From: Lumbricus rubellus
Taxonomy: Eukaryota; Annelida; Clitellata; Crassiclitellata; Lumbricidae
DNA length: 64,000 bases
Direction of reading: 5' to 3'
Assembly: GCA_945859605.1 (NCBI GenBank)
Contig: OX243825.1
Location: 318,270 to 382,269, forward strand
Below the pieces are notes generated by a model. The model searched no databases, was not told where the DNA came from, and worked only from the letters and a program-made list of their open reading frames with translations. How positions within the stretch are numbered: position 1 is the first letter of the stretch; every line of letters starts with the position of its first letter. The position numbers and the translations under genes are program-made. Of this stretch, positions 32,058 to 44,200 are shown piece by piece.

Positions 32058-32845
32058 TCACCTGTTCTGTTCTGTTCTGTTCTGTTGTGTTCTGTTCCAG
32101 TCTATTCTATTCTATTCTATTCTATTCTATTCTATTCTATTCTATTATGTTCTATTCTATTATGTTCTATTCTGTTATGTTCTGTTATGTTCTGTTCTAT
32201 TCTGTTCTATACTATTCTATTCTGTTCTATTCTGTTCTGTTATATTCTGCTCTCATGTTCTGTTATGTTCTATTCTATTCTATTCTTTTCTATTCTATTC
32301 TGTTCTATTCTGTTCTGTTCTGTTATGTTCTGTTCTGTTCTATTCTGTTCTATTATATTCTGTTATGTTCTGCTATATTCTATTCTGTTCTGTTCTGTTC
32401 TATTCTATTCTATTCTATTCTATTCTATTCTATTCTATTCTATTCTATTCTATTCTATTCTATTCTATTCTATTCTATTCTATTCTATTCTGTTATGTTC
32501 TATTCTGTTATGTTCTATTCTGCTCTGTTCTAATCTGTTCTATTCTGTTCTGTTCTATTCTGTTCTGTTCTATTCTGATCTGTTCTATTCTTTTCTGTTC
32601 TATTCTTTTCTGTTCTATTCTTTTCTGTTCTATTCTGTTCTGTTCTATTATATTCTGTTCTGTTCTATACTGTTCTGTTCTATTCTATTCTGCTCTGTTA
32701 TGCTCTGTTATGTTCTATTCTATTCTGTTCTATTCTATTCTATTCTGTTCTTTTATGTTCTGTTCTATTTTATTCTGTTATATTCTGTTCTGTTCTGTTC
32801 TATTATGTTCTGTTATGTTATGTTATGTTCTGTTCTGTTGTGTTA
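32058..32845. repeat. (TTCTA/TTCTG/TTATG)n pentanucleotide array
   Basis: About 157 pentamers, mostly TTCTA and TTCTG with TTATG variants. The plus frames stay open and give Tyr/Ser/Ile/Leu/Phe repeats of up to 339 codons. This is a repeat artefact. Confidence 0.97.
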
Positions 32846-32934
32846 TTCGCCTCATTTCTTCGACGATCTCAACTTTGCAATGAAGTTCCTGTTCATCACC
32901 AAAATCCCGAAAACGGACTGGTCCATTAACATAC

Positions 32935-33390
32935 GGGTGAGAGGGATGGGTGAGCAAGTAATGGGGTACACAATGGATGGGGAAACAGGGATGGGTGAGC
33001 AAGTAATGGGGTAAACAGGAGATGGAGTAAACAGGGATGGGCGAGCAAGTAATGGGGTACACAATGGATGGGGTAAAAAGGGATTGGTGAGCAAGTAATG
33101 GGATAAACAGGAGATGGAGTAAACAGGGATGGGTGAGCAAGTAATGGGGTACACAATGGATGGGGTAAAAAGGGATTGGTGAGCAAGTAATGGGATAAAC
33201 AGGAGATGGAGTAAACAGGGATGGGTGAGCAAGTAATGGGGTAAACAGGAGATGGAATAAACAGGGATGGGCGAGCAAGTAATGGGGTACACAATGGATG
33301 GGGTAAAAAAAGGGATTGGTGAGCAAGTAATGGGATAAACAGGAGATGGAGTAAACAGGGATGGGGAATAAGGCATGGGGTAAACGATGG
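32935..33390. repeat. Minisatellite of 46/92-bp (GAGCAAGTAATGGGGTA)
   Basis: Alternating half-units contain GGGTGAGCAAGTAATGGG and either ACACAATGGATGGGGTAAA or AACAGGAGATGGAGTAAAC. About ten half-units, with GGG runs. Confidence 0.9.
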
Positions 33391-33820
33391 ATGTGTGGTC
33401 GGATGGCATGTCGTCATGAGAGTCGTGGTGTAAGTTTGTAATCGATTAACTCTAACACCACCATACATGTAAGACACAAACATACATGTACAATTGTACA
33501 ATGTACATGTACATATACATGTAAGATATCGATCGATTTGAATGCAACAATTCTGCAGCTCATCCATTTGCCACATAACATTTATGCATTGTACAAATAA
33601 TCCATCCATACACAATAGTAGCCTATATACTGAATGTATACACACGTAATCTAGATAATATTTATGATTATGTATTTCTGGTATAATTATGTGGTGTATC
33701 TACGTAATATATATGGGTCGTAGAGATTATTATAATAATCGAGGAATGGATGGAATGTAATCGAAATAATGAACAGAGTTTATACTCCGCCCTAATTTGT
33801 TTCAACCATTATGAGTCTAA
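33391..33820. other. Unassigned AT-rich sequence
   Basis: TACATGTA-rich, with no gene recognised. Confidence 0.3.
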
Positions 33821-33837
33821 TGATGGCATTTGATGAT

Positions 33838-33985
33838 CAGGAAGAAGAGGAGGAAGAGGAGGTGGAAGAAGAGGAAGAGAAAGAGGAGGAAGCAAAGAAG
33901 GAGGAGGTGGAGGAAGAGGAGTAGGAAGAGGAGGAGTAGGAAGAGGAGTAGGAAGAGGAGTAGGAAGAGGAAGAAAGTGGTGGAA
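33838..33985. repeat. GGAAGA purine tract
   Basis: Short GGAAGAGGAG/TAGGAAGAGGA units. Overlapping open frames are compositional. Confidence 0.8.
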
Positions 33986-34224
33986 GAAGAGAGGAACAGA
34001 GATGGAGAGGAGACAGTGGAATGGGAGAGAAGCGTTTTTGTGGTGGAAGAGCCGAAACCCTCTCTCAACTGTCCTCTCTCTCCCCTCTCCCCTCCCATCT
34101 CTTCTTTTCCTCCTTTTTCTCCCTCTCTCCATCTCGTCCTCTGTGCAATTCTGTTGCATTGTACGACGATCATAAACAAAATCATTCATTTTCGTCCAAA
34201 ACAGTCGACCGACTTAAGTTTGAC

Positions 34225-34630
34225 CGTCATAGCGGTCTCTGTGTCTGTTTGTCTGTCTCTCTCTCTGCCTCTCTCTGTGCGTGTGTCTCTCTCTGTTCTC
34301 TGTCTCTTTGTCTCGCTCTCTCTGTCCTCTGCCATGCCCTAAACGACCGGCCGTGTCAAAGAACCTAGGTCGAAAAAGACAAACTAACTCTCACACAGCT
34401 ATTATACATGTAGCTTACTGTCCGCCCCTGCGTGTATCTGTGCATGCGCCTGTAGCTGTCTGTGCGTCCGTCTGTGTTTCTCTATCTGTATGTCTGCTTA
34501 TGTCTATAGGTTACAATCATCCATTACCCTGTAACAACCATAAACCCTTAACAACAGTCATTTGCATGTCCACACTTACATTATAATTATGCCACTACAC
34601 AGACTGATTATCTGGCAAGAATCTCTCTCC

Positions 34631-34687
<57 letters not shown>

Positions 34688-34690
34688 ATT
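34225..34690. repeat. CT-rich tract and (CT)n microsatellite
   Basis: CTGTCTCTCTC sequence at 34235-34330 and a perfect CT run at about 34632-34683. Confidence 0.85.
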
Positions 34691-34934
34691 GCCTTTGCCC
34701 CTCTGTCTGTCTCACTCTTATTATATCGGCAAGATGCATATATACACCGACAACAAATGTCACAGAAGGCAAACACATAAAGACACACACGACCACTCAT
34801 CCAAACACACAACCATCATCATCATCATCATCGTGCGAATGATGCACATAATGAACATAAAGAATAGTCTGTCCTACCTGGTATTAATAGTAACGCGTAG
34901 ATGTCTGCTTGTCCATATAGATGGAAACATTAGT

Positions 34935-35020
34935 AGTGCCGTCTTTCTGTCCGTATGTATGTCTGTCTGTCTGTATGTCTGTCTGCATGTCTGTCTGTAT
35001 GTCTGTATGTCTGCATTTCT
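34935..35020. repeat. CTGTATGT tetranucleotide cluster
   Basis: CTGT/ATGT units, imperfect. Confidence 0.85.
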
Positions 35021-36230
35021 CCGTCTTCATGGTTTAACGTAGATATCGGTTGAATGTTCAGAAATTTAATATTATTCCAGTTTTTTTAAAACTACAAAAA
35101 CTCGAATCAGTTCGACTCCGTTCTTCAAAGTCATCGGATACCAAGATCAGAACTTAAGTCCCGCTTGTCCGTCTGCCTGTTTGTTCATCTGTCTGTCTGA
35201 GTGTGTTATCGCATTGTAATCGTCGTTGACTTCTGCAAACATCCAACCGATGTCATCAATGACAGACGACGATTTTAAGTCAGGTGATTAATTGAATTAA
35301 TTACAGTTAATGAATGAACGAGTTTCAGCCAATCTTTCGTCGTCGTCGTCGGCTTAACAAGGAGAAGAGATAAAAAGAGAGGCAAGTGAAACGATGTGGA
35401 CAGTTTCGCTTTTTACTTCGATTCAGAGAGTGAAGAATGAAAGACTAAAAGACAAGACAAGACAGACAAGACAGACCCACAGACATACAGACAGACACAC
35501 GCAGACATACATACAGACAGGCATACAGACAGACAGAGATGCAGACAAAACACGAATCCATGCTAACAAGCAATCAGACACTGTAAGCAGAGATAGTGAG
35601 ACGCTTTCTTTCGTGTCTCGCTGGTTAGTTGTGAAGAACAGAGGATCGGCATCGACAGATAGTTTCCATTATTTCAGCCTTACAACAATTGAACACTACA
35701 TGTATGAACAGTTCACTTTGGAATCAACTTCTTCCATAACTCATTAATTTTTATATCAAATCGATCGAGGTCTCTTGAACCTATCTCGGCGTACGTTGTG
35801 AGAGACAGTAACTCAGAGACACTCTAGAAATCTAGAGATAGTAGCTTTACAACACAATATCGAAAATATAAAATGTACTGCAATACATAGTACGTCAACA
35901 GCAACTACATTGTATAAGATGTTATTAAACTGTTTAATAGTAATGGTACTAATAGTAAGAACAATATAATAAAAAATAAAACTACTATTACTACTAATAA
36001 TAGTAATAATACAATATGATAGAATGCAATGGAATACAACAGATCTCTATTATAAATAAATGCTAGATAAGAGTCTCGATTATATTTGTCTCACCTTTTC
36101 ACTTCTTCATCTGTCTCTCTTCCTCTGTCTCTATTCGTCTCTCTCTTCTTCTGTCTCTATCTCTCAATCCGTCTAGGTACGCTCCCTGTTTGTGTGCATC
36201 CATCGACTGGTTACAGTGGTTAGTCACTCC
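35021..36230. other. Unassigned sequence with small ACAG cluster
   Basis: ACAG/ACAC repeats at 35455-35545. The rest is unique and AT-rich, with an AATAGTAAT-rich patch near 35935-36015. Confidence 0.4.
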
Positions 36231-36262
<32 letters not shown>

Positions 36263-36330
36263 GCTGTTGCTATTGTTCCGGATGATGATAAACGAGCAAC
36301 GACGACGACGACGACGATGACTACAGACAA
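36231..36330. repeat. (GTT)n and (GAC)n runs
   Basis: About ten GTT triplets at 36233-36262 and a GAC run at 36300-36318. Confidence 0.9.
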
Positions 36331-36770
36331 GAGACGAAAAATCGTACTTAAAGTCTTCGACGGAAAGTATTATGTACCGTTCTCATTCTGTCCGTTCGAT
36401 TGTCTTTGTCTATCTTTCTGCTTGTCAGTGTGTCTGTTTGCTTGTCTGTCTTCTGTCTGTTTCCATAATAGCCTATCTGCCACCGGTTCTGTGTCTAACG
36501 TCATCTGTCATTGAAAGCGTCTTTCCTTCTTCCTTGCTCCTCTGTTTCACTTTCTTTACACCTCTTTGTCTGCCTGTGTCTGTCTCCGTAACTCTCTCTC
36601 TATATGTCTTCCTCGGTCTGTCTATATAATCTGTCTTCTTCTATAATATACTTGCCTCTGTCTGTGTGATCGTTGACTGCTACAAAGTAAAGAAGTCGAG
36701 AGAGAAGATAGTAGTTCATCAGAAGAAGATTCGTCGTTCGACTGCAGCAGCAGAAGATGTCCACAGCATC
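36331..36770. other. Unassigned sequence
   Basis: CTGT-rich in part (36400-36460). No gene recognised. Confidence 0.3.
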
Positions 36771-36774
36771 AATG

Positions 36775-37215
<441 letters not shown>

Positions 37216-37369
37216 GTTGGATGCGGGTGATGGAGATGCAACGGTCGACGATGGATGGCTTTCCTTCACCTACGAATGCACTCGACTAAGACGACGACGA
37301 CGACGACGATGTTCACTCAACCGAATCCATTACTCACTTTTTATGCTTCTTCCATTCTCTGTCTCGACC

Positions 37370-37890
37370 ATCATTCTTCTTCCTTCTTCTTCTCCGCCTT
37401 CTCCTCCCCCTCTCATCCTCCTTCTACTCCTCTTCCTCCTCTTCCTCCTTCTACTCCTCCTCCTTCTCCTCCACTATCCTCCTCCTTCTCCTCCTCTTCC
37501 TCCTCTTCCTCTTTCTCCTCCTCCTCCTTCTCCTCCCCTCTTCTCATCCTTCTCCTCCTCTTCCTCCTCTTCCTCCTTCTACTCCTCCTCCTTCTCCTCC
37601 TCTTCCTCCTCTTCCTCTTTCTCCTCCTCCTCCTTCTCCTCCCCTCTTCTCATCCTTCTCCTCCTCTTCCTCCTCTTCCTCCTTCTACTCCTCCTCCTTC
37701 TCCTCCTCTTCCTCCTCTTCCTCCTTCTCCTCCTCCTCTTTCTCCTCCCCTCTTCTCCTCCTTCTCCTCCTCTTCCTCCTCTTCCTCCTTCTCCTCCTCC
37801 TCTTTCTCCTCCCCTCTTCTCCTCCTTCTCCTCCTCTTCCTCCTCTTCCTCCTCTTCCTCCTTCTCCTCCTCCTCCTTCTTCTTCTTCGG
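37370..37890. repeat. Pyrimidine minisatellite (CTTCTCCTCCTCTTCCTC)
   Basis: Higher-order copies of about 114-120 bp, marked by CTCCCCTCTTCTCATCCTTC, contain smaller TTCCTC units. Purely pyrimidine for about 500 bp, so triplex (H-DNA) formation is possible (inference). Confidence 0.9.
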
Positions 37891-38640
37891 AAGCACCCTG
37901 TATACAGTCACTTACTCAATATTTACATTTTATCTCAATGTCTTCTTTCATCCAACACTTTTTTCCGCCTCCCTGCCTTTATTTCGCTCTCTTCATCTCT
38001 CTGTGTCTTTGTGTCTCTCTGTATCTGTGTCTCTCTCTGTATCTGTGTCTCTCTATGTGTGTCTCTGTGTTTTTCTGTCTGTGTGTGTCTCTCTGTGTCG
38101 CTAGCTGCATCGTTACTTCGAACATACCATTTAAATATGAAACTTCTATTCGGTCTCTCAATAATATCTGTTCCCATCTCTTCTTCTGTCTTCTTCTGTC
38201 TATGCGTGTTTTCGTCTGTCTGTCGTCTCTCTCTGTCTCTCTGTATGTCTCTCTGTATCTCTCTCTGTCTCTCTGTCTATCTGTCTATGTCTTTTTCCAT
38301 TTCGTTCTTTTCATTTCGACGGCGAAATAAGTCGTCTGAATTTTTGTTTCTCTCTCTTCTCAAACTTCGATGACTGAATCTTCTTCCGAATAGAACTGCG
38401 CTACATAAAAAGTCCGTCTCAACATTTCAGTCTTGTGCTCCTCCACTCAAAAGAGACGACCACGAGTGTCGACCGAGAGAAAGGTTGGGGGATGGGTGTG
38501 GTGGGGTGTGTAGTGGGGATGGGGCGGCGGTTGGGTTGGTGTAAATCACGACACAATTTATGACAGAGGAGAATTTGGTCTCTCTACTCCCGCCATCGAG
38601 GGATCAATCGGAAAGAGATGAAGCGCCACCGTACCAAGCT
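37891..38640. other. Unassigned sequence with CTCTGTGTCT tract
   Basis: CTGTGTCTCT repeats at 38000-38100 and 38210-38290. No gene recognised. Confidence 0.4.
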
Positions 38641-38649
38641 TATCTGCTA

Positions 38650-38965
38650 AAGAAAAGGAGGAGAAGGAGGAGGAGGAGGAGGAGGAGGAGGAGGAGGAGA
38701 GAAAAGAGGTGACCCTCAGCGACCATTCTGCATCACTGGCAGATACAGAAGAAAATGAAGATGCAGAAGATGAAGATGCAGAAGATGAAGATGATGAAGA
38801 AGAAGATGAAGATTCAGCAGCAGCGTTCATGGAGTGAGTTAAAAGGAAGAGAAGGAGAAGGTGACGGAGGTGGAGGTATGGTGGGGTGGGGTGGGGGTGG
38901 AGGGATGGGAGGTGGATGAGGCAGAGGAAGACGAGGGGAGGAGGAGGAGGAGGAGGAGGCATGAG
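38650..38965. repeat. GGA and GAAGAT/GGGGTGG low-complexity tracts
   Basis: (GGA)n at 38655-38700, GAAGATGCA units at 38745-38815, and G-rich GGTGGGGTG at 38870-38920. Confidence 0.85.
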
Positions 38966-39079
38966 AATTGATGCAAGTGGAAGATAAGAAGACCTTCAAC
39001 GATCTGAAGTCTTATCAGAAAATCCTAGAACCAACAATAAACCATAAACCATTCCAATCCTCCATCACCCGTCAAACTA

Positions 39080-39377
39080 GCATCATAGACATGTACACAT
39101 ATTATATATATATACATATTATACATGTATATATTTGTGTAACGTTTACTCGATCTAAGTTTGTATCTCCTCTATTACGTGTAAGTGTCACGTGTTTGTT
39201 ATGAGCGAGGTACATTTATAAAGCCATGTCAAATTGTTTCGTGGCATATAGTATAATATATACAATATTATATATACATAATATATACATATATATATAT
39301 TTATTCATGTATATGTGTTTTGACATATATGTATATATATTATTTCACGTCGATGCTCTATAACCTGTATACATATG

Positions 39378-39412
<35 letters not shown>

Positions 39413-39640
39413 ATATTATACATGTACAAACATAGATTTTTTTCCGTAGATGACTATGTAATTTTATATATAGACTAGTAACATACAAAACCAGCATCTA
39501 TAAATATACACGTGTGAGTGAGAAATACAAACACGTGTGGGCATTTATTTTGATATAATACGCATGATATACACATGATATCTTATATATAATGTATGTA
39601 TATACCGTATATATATTATGCGGCTGTTTAGCTAGACGTT
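39080..39640. repeat. TA-rich microsatellite region
   Basis: Several TA/TATACATA runs. Non-coding. Confidence 0.7.
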
Positions 39641-39749
39641 AGAGTTGTTTGCGTATCATCGTGAGTGCATGTTTAGTGTGTAACGAGGGCGTTGTAAACA
39701 GTTTTATATCGTACATCGACGAATATAATTATGAAGCAGTGGATTTGGT

Positions 39750-39875
39750 CGAAGAAGAAGAAAGAGAAGGAGAAGGAGAAGGAGGAGGAGGAAGAGGAAA
39801 AGAGGAGGAGGAGGAAAAGGAAGAGAAAAGGAGGAGGATGAAGAAGAGCAGGAGGAGGAGGTGGAGGAGGAGAAA
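39750..39875. repeat. GGA/GAA purine tract
   Basis: AGGAGGAGG and GAAGAAG units just left of the satellite. Confidence 0.8.
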
Positions 39876-39924
39876 TTCGGAAGACATGGAGCCACTTTCA
39901 AAGCAGATCGACACCATAGCGATG

Positions 39925-40132
39925 CATTGCATGGAATGACATGGAGTGGCATTGTATGGCAGAGAATGGCATAGAATGACATTGTATGGCAGAGAATGGC
40001 ATAGAATGGCGTAGAATGGCATGGAATGGCATGGAATGGCATTGTATGGCATGGAATGGCATGGAATGGCATACTGTAGAATGGCATTGTATGGCATGGA
40101 ATGGCATAGAATGGCATTGTATGGCATGGAAT
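39925..40132. repeat. GGAAT/GGCAT satellite, left part
   Basis: Pentamer-based units GGAAT, GGCAT, AGAAT and TGTAT, identical in type to the array from 46817. The array is interrupted here by the nested mobile elements. The sequence CATGGAAT at 40125-40132 recurs at the right boundary. Confidence 0.93.
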
Positions 40133-40324
40133 CATAGGCGTAGGAGACGGGGGTCCAGGGGGGGGGACAAATGCCTCCCCCAAATTTTGGGCAAGTCTGG
40201 TTTTTCGGGCAAGTAGTCCGGAAAAAGTTTTAAAAAATGTATAAAGAAATAAAGAAATTTCGGAATTTCGACCGGACGACTAAAAAAAAAGGTCGTCAGA
40301 TTTTTTCGGGCGGAAAAAGGTAAC

Positions 40325-40844
40325 TGTCAGCTAATTTAATCAGTGCACGCCGATTGTCGTACAGCGACGTAAGTAGGCCAGGTGCAAATTGCCGCGCGGC
40401 GTCTGCACAGGTGATTGTCTGGACAGCACGTGACGTCTAGACGAGCGTACGTTAATTGTACAAGAAGGGAGTGGAAGTGAAGAAGGAGAGTTGCGTGTTG
40501 AGAGCCGTTGAGATAGGCTGTAAGAGTTGTAGTTGAGTTGCGATAGAGTAGACTGATGAAGATAGTAGTCGTGTAGTTGTTATGATAACGCAAGTGTAGT
40601 CATTGTTGTGTTGTTGCTGATCGTTTTACTTTATATCGGATTTTGGAGTATAATAAGAAGAGTTAAACACGTCGTCGTTGTTGGTTAACAAAACAGTGAA
40701 AGACTGTAGATTCTTTAACCTAGCCATTTAGCTAATGAAACAGTTATCTAGGGATAGGCCTACGCTACCACGAACTTATACGAAGAAGCTTCCGAAGAGA
40801 CTGAAGGTCACACGTAGAGAAGAAGAGGGAAAAGACTTGTGACA
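40325..40844 (+). mobile_element. 5' LTR of GMR1-like Ty3/gypsy retrotransposon
   Basis: 520 bp, starts TGTCAG and ends GTGACA (TG...CA). It is preceded by GTAAC (40320-40324), which recurs after the 3' LTR (46698-46702): a 5-bp target duplication. I found one difference from the 3' LTR (GATTGTCTGG here, GATTGCCTGG there). Confidence 0.97.
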
Positions 40845-40846
40845 TT

Positions 40847-40862
40847 TGGTGTCGTTGCGGTG
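40847..40862 (+). other. Putative primer-binding site
   Basis: TGGTGTCGTTGCGG begins two bases after the 5' LTR. TGG complements the CCA end of a tRNA, as expected for minus-strand priming. The tRNA species was not identified. The leader to 41205 carries a short tandem duplication (GGATAACGATCCAAGTTGCA). Confidence 0.55.
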
Positions 40863-41205
40863 AGATAACGATCCAAGTTGCAGGATAACGATCCAAGTTG
40901 CAGGAGAACGATCGTAGTTACGAACGGTGGGTCTACGTGCCAAGTTACGAACGGAGGGATTCTATTCAATCAACAGACGTTGTGGAGAAACGGACGCTGT
41001 GAATTTATCGAGGAGCCGAGCACACGGGAGAAGCAACGATACATCGAGCATCCGTACGACAGTGAGAAACGACAACACAACGACTACAAGGTAGAAAAAC
41101 TTGCTTGTCTATTGAAGTGTGCATAAAGAATTGAAGTCAGTCAATTGCAAACATTTGAAGAGTAGTCTACTAATTTATCGAGCATCTGTAAAGTAAAGAA
41201 GTAAG

Positions 41206-44200
41206 ATGGAGAAACTTACGGAGAAAAAGCAAGCAAATATTAAGAAAATGTCTACTGATAGACTGATAAAACTGCTAATTGAAGCAGATCTAGACGCAGA
41301 AGAAGTCGAACAGATGTCTAGGGAAGAATTGATGAGAAATTTAGCCGAGGTTTGGGCTAAGAAAGAAGAAGAAGAAGAAGGTGCTGTCGGAGGCGTTGCG
41401 GAGAAGCCAGTGGAGAAGCCTGAGGCACCGATGTCTATAGAGGCGTTGCTACAATTCATGATGATGAGTAGACAAGAAGAGAAGCAGAAAGAAGAGCAGC
41501 GCAGACAAGAGGAGAAAGAGCGTAAACAAGAAGAAAAAGAGAAAGAAGAGCAGCGCAGACAGAAAGAGAAAGAACGTCGCCAAGAAGAGAAGGAGAAAGA
41601 AGAGCGACGGTGCCAAGAAGAGAAAGAACGTAAGCAAGAAGAGAAAGAACTGCGACAACAAGAGATAGAAAAAGCAGAAAGGATGAGACAGCAAGAGATA
41701 GATATGCAGAAGCAGCAGTTCCAGCTTCAGTTAGAACAAATGAAATTAGATCGTGACGAAGCAGAACGACGAAGGATGGAGTTAATGATAGAATACGAAA
41801 AAGCAAGAAAAAGCGATGAAGAAATACGAAAACAGCAGATCGAAGACAAAAAGGCTCGTGAGGAAGAAAAGGAAAAGATGCGTTTACAAGAACTGGAGAG
41901 AGCAGAAGAAATTCGTCAGGAAGAATTTCAAGCTGGAAAAGACAATTTGGAAAAAGCAGAAAGAGAAAGAGAAGAGCAGATGCAGTTAGAACAAAAGAAA
42001 CTTGCTATCAAGGAGGCTCAACTTAAAGAAATGGCCATTGAAAAAGAAGAACGCAGAAAGCAGTTAGAACTGTTGCAGCAGAAGATAGAACAAGAAGAAC
42101 TGCGGAGAATCGAAGATCAAGATCGACTGAAGAAGAGAGACGAAGATGATCGTAAGAGCCGAGAAGTGTCAGAACAGATTAGGCTCAGAGAAAGTGAGAC
42201 AATGGTGTCCAAGATCAAGAAGATTGGTGATGCCATGAAGCATGTATTGCCTAAGATGCCGTATGATATGATGGAAGTGCCATTATATTTTGAGACCGTG
42301 GAGAATGCATTCAATAGCTTCGCTGTGGAAAAGCAGTACTGGGTGAAATTGTTGTTGCCATTGATGACCCCGAGAGCACGAACGGTATTGAATCGATTAT
42401 CATTTGAGAATTTAGATAAATACGATGCAGTGAAAGAGCAGTTGTTGAAGGAATTCAAGTTAACAGCTCGTGAGTACAGGTCAAGGTTTGCAGATGCCAA
42501 GAAGACAGCCGAAGAAACGTATACGATGTTCACGGCTAGGCTGAAGAACCTGTTGAATTATTATGTCCGAAGTAGACGAGTGGACAAAGACTACGAGAAG
42601 CTGTTTGATTTGTTAGTGGCGGATAAGCTGAAAGAATGTTTACCACCAGGTCCACTGCAGTTTGTCTTAGCAAAAGAGGGCACAGAATGCTTGGAAGCTA
42701 GTAATGTTGCAGATCTCGCAGATATACATGTAAACAATCGGATTGGTGTGATGTTCCAAGACAAACCGAAATTTGAAGCATGGGACAATAGTCCAAAGCA
42801 ACCCAAGTGGAACAAGGATAGCAAAGACACCGGAAGCCAAGCCAAGAGTAATGATGCAAAGAAAGATGATTATTCTGGAAAGCAGTGGTCGCAAGATAAA
42901 CAACAGTCAACGTGGGACAGACAAGCCTACAATCGAACTCCGCCGCTGGGACGCCCAACAGAAAGTAATGCATCTTACACGCCGTACAACAAGTGGGAGA
43001 ACAAGGAGCAAAGAAGTTTTATCAAGAAGCGTTGCCACAATTGCAATTCTGATAAACACCTAATAAAACATTGCCAAGCACCAGGAGCGGCAAATCTGAG
43101 GAAGAACTTTAGCAGAAGTGCAGAAAATCTTCGAGTAAACCAGATACAAGTGATAAATGCACCTCCTGGTTGGGAAGAACAATGCAACCAAGAAACAGAA
43201 GTAAAGTCAGTGATGAAGTGTACGCCGCAGTTCACCATACTGAAAGAAGCGATAAAGACTACTTCCATTGCAGAAAATTGTCGAGAAACAAAAAGTAAAG
43301 AGGAGTGTCAACGCATAAAGAAAATATCGTTGCAGCATGTAAATGTGGAGATACGTGGGACTGATGGGCAGCCTGTGCAAGTCGAGGCGTTGATTGACTC
43401 GGGGACCGAGATACCAGTAATCAACGAGGAACTACTGAAAGGAACGACAGTAGAAGAAATCGGCAGAGTTCATTTGCAATGTGTAGCTGGAGAGCCGATT
43501 CCAGCTAAGTTGGTGAAAATCGAAGTGCGGATGAGCGGTCGTAACGAAGGAACAGCTACAGAGGACAGGACAATAAATATCGCGCCATATTTAACTTTAG
43601 TGTGTGCCAGCATTTCAGCAGAACTGTGTAAAGAAAATCCAGAAAAGTTCCTGCTACATCCAGAGATAATTGCAGAACTGAAAGAGGTTCCACCAATCAG
43701 TATATTGCAAGGAGAGCTACAAGCGAATGTGACTACAAGAGCACAAAGTCGGAGAGCAGAAGTCGAAGACGGAGAAGATGAAACGATAAACGAAAGTTCG
43801 CAAGAAGATGACACGGAAAGCGAAGATGAACTCAGCATCCAAGATGACGAAAGAACAACATCTGAGAACAATGAAACTGAAGAAGAGATGGCTGCATGTG
43901 AACGAAATGATAGTGAAGATTCCGGAAGCGACGCTGAACTGGAGACAAGTATGAGGGACTTGTTCACAGAGAATTCGAACGATGAAAGACAGCTGGAAGA
44001 TGCGAAGAAATTCGAGGAGCAGCAGAGAAATGACGAGTCACTGAAATCGTGGTGGAGGATCGCTGAAGACCAAGGATCAGAGTTTAGCGTGGTGAATGGA
44101 TTGCTGTATAAGAAGCATCCAATGCTGGATCAGCTTGTGTATCAGTTGGTGTTACCGAAAGAGAGAAGAATTCAAGTAATGGAATTAGCTCACGAGTCAG

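Noticed and set aside
32058..33014. Plus-strand open frame of 339 codons rich in Tyr/Ser/Leu/Phe
   Set aside because: It follows the TTCTA/TTCTG pentanucleotide array and runs into unrelated sequence.
37885..37910. Mariner-like end at CACCCTGTATA
   Set aside because: A match of about ten bases at the edge of a low-complexity tract, with no further element sequence.
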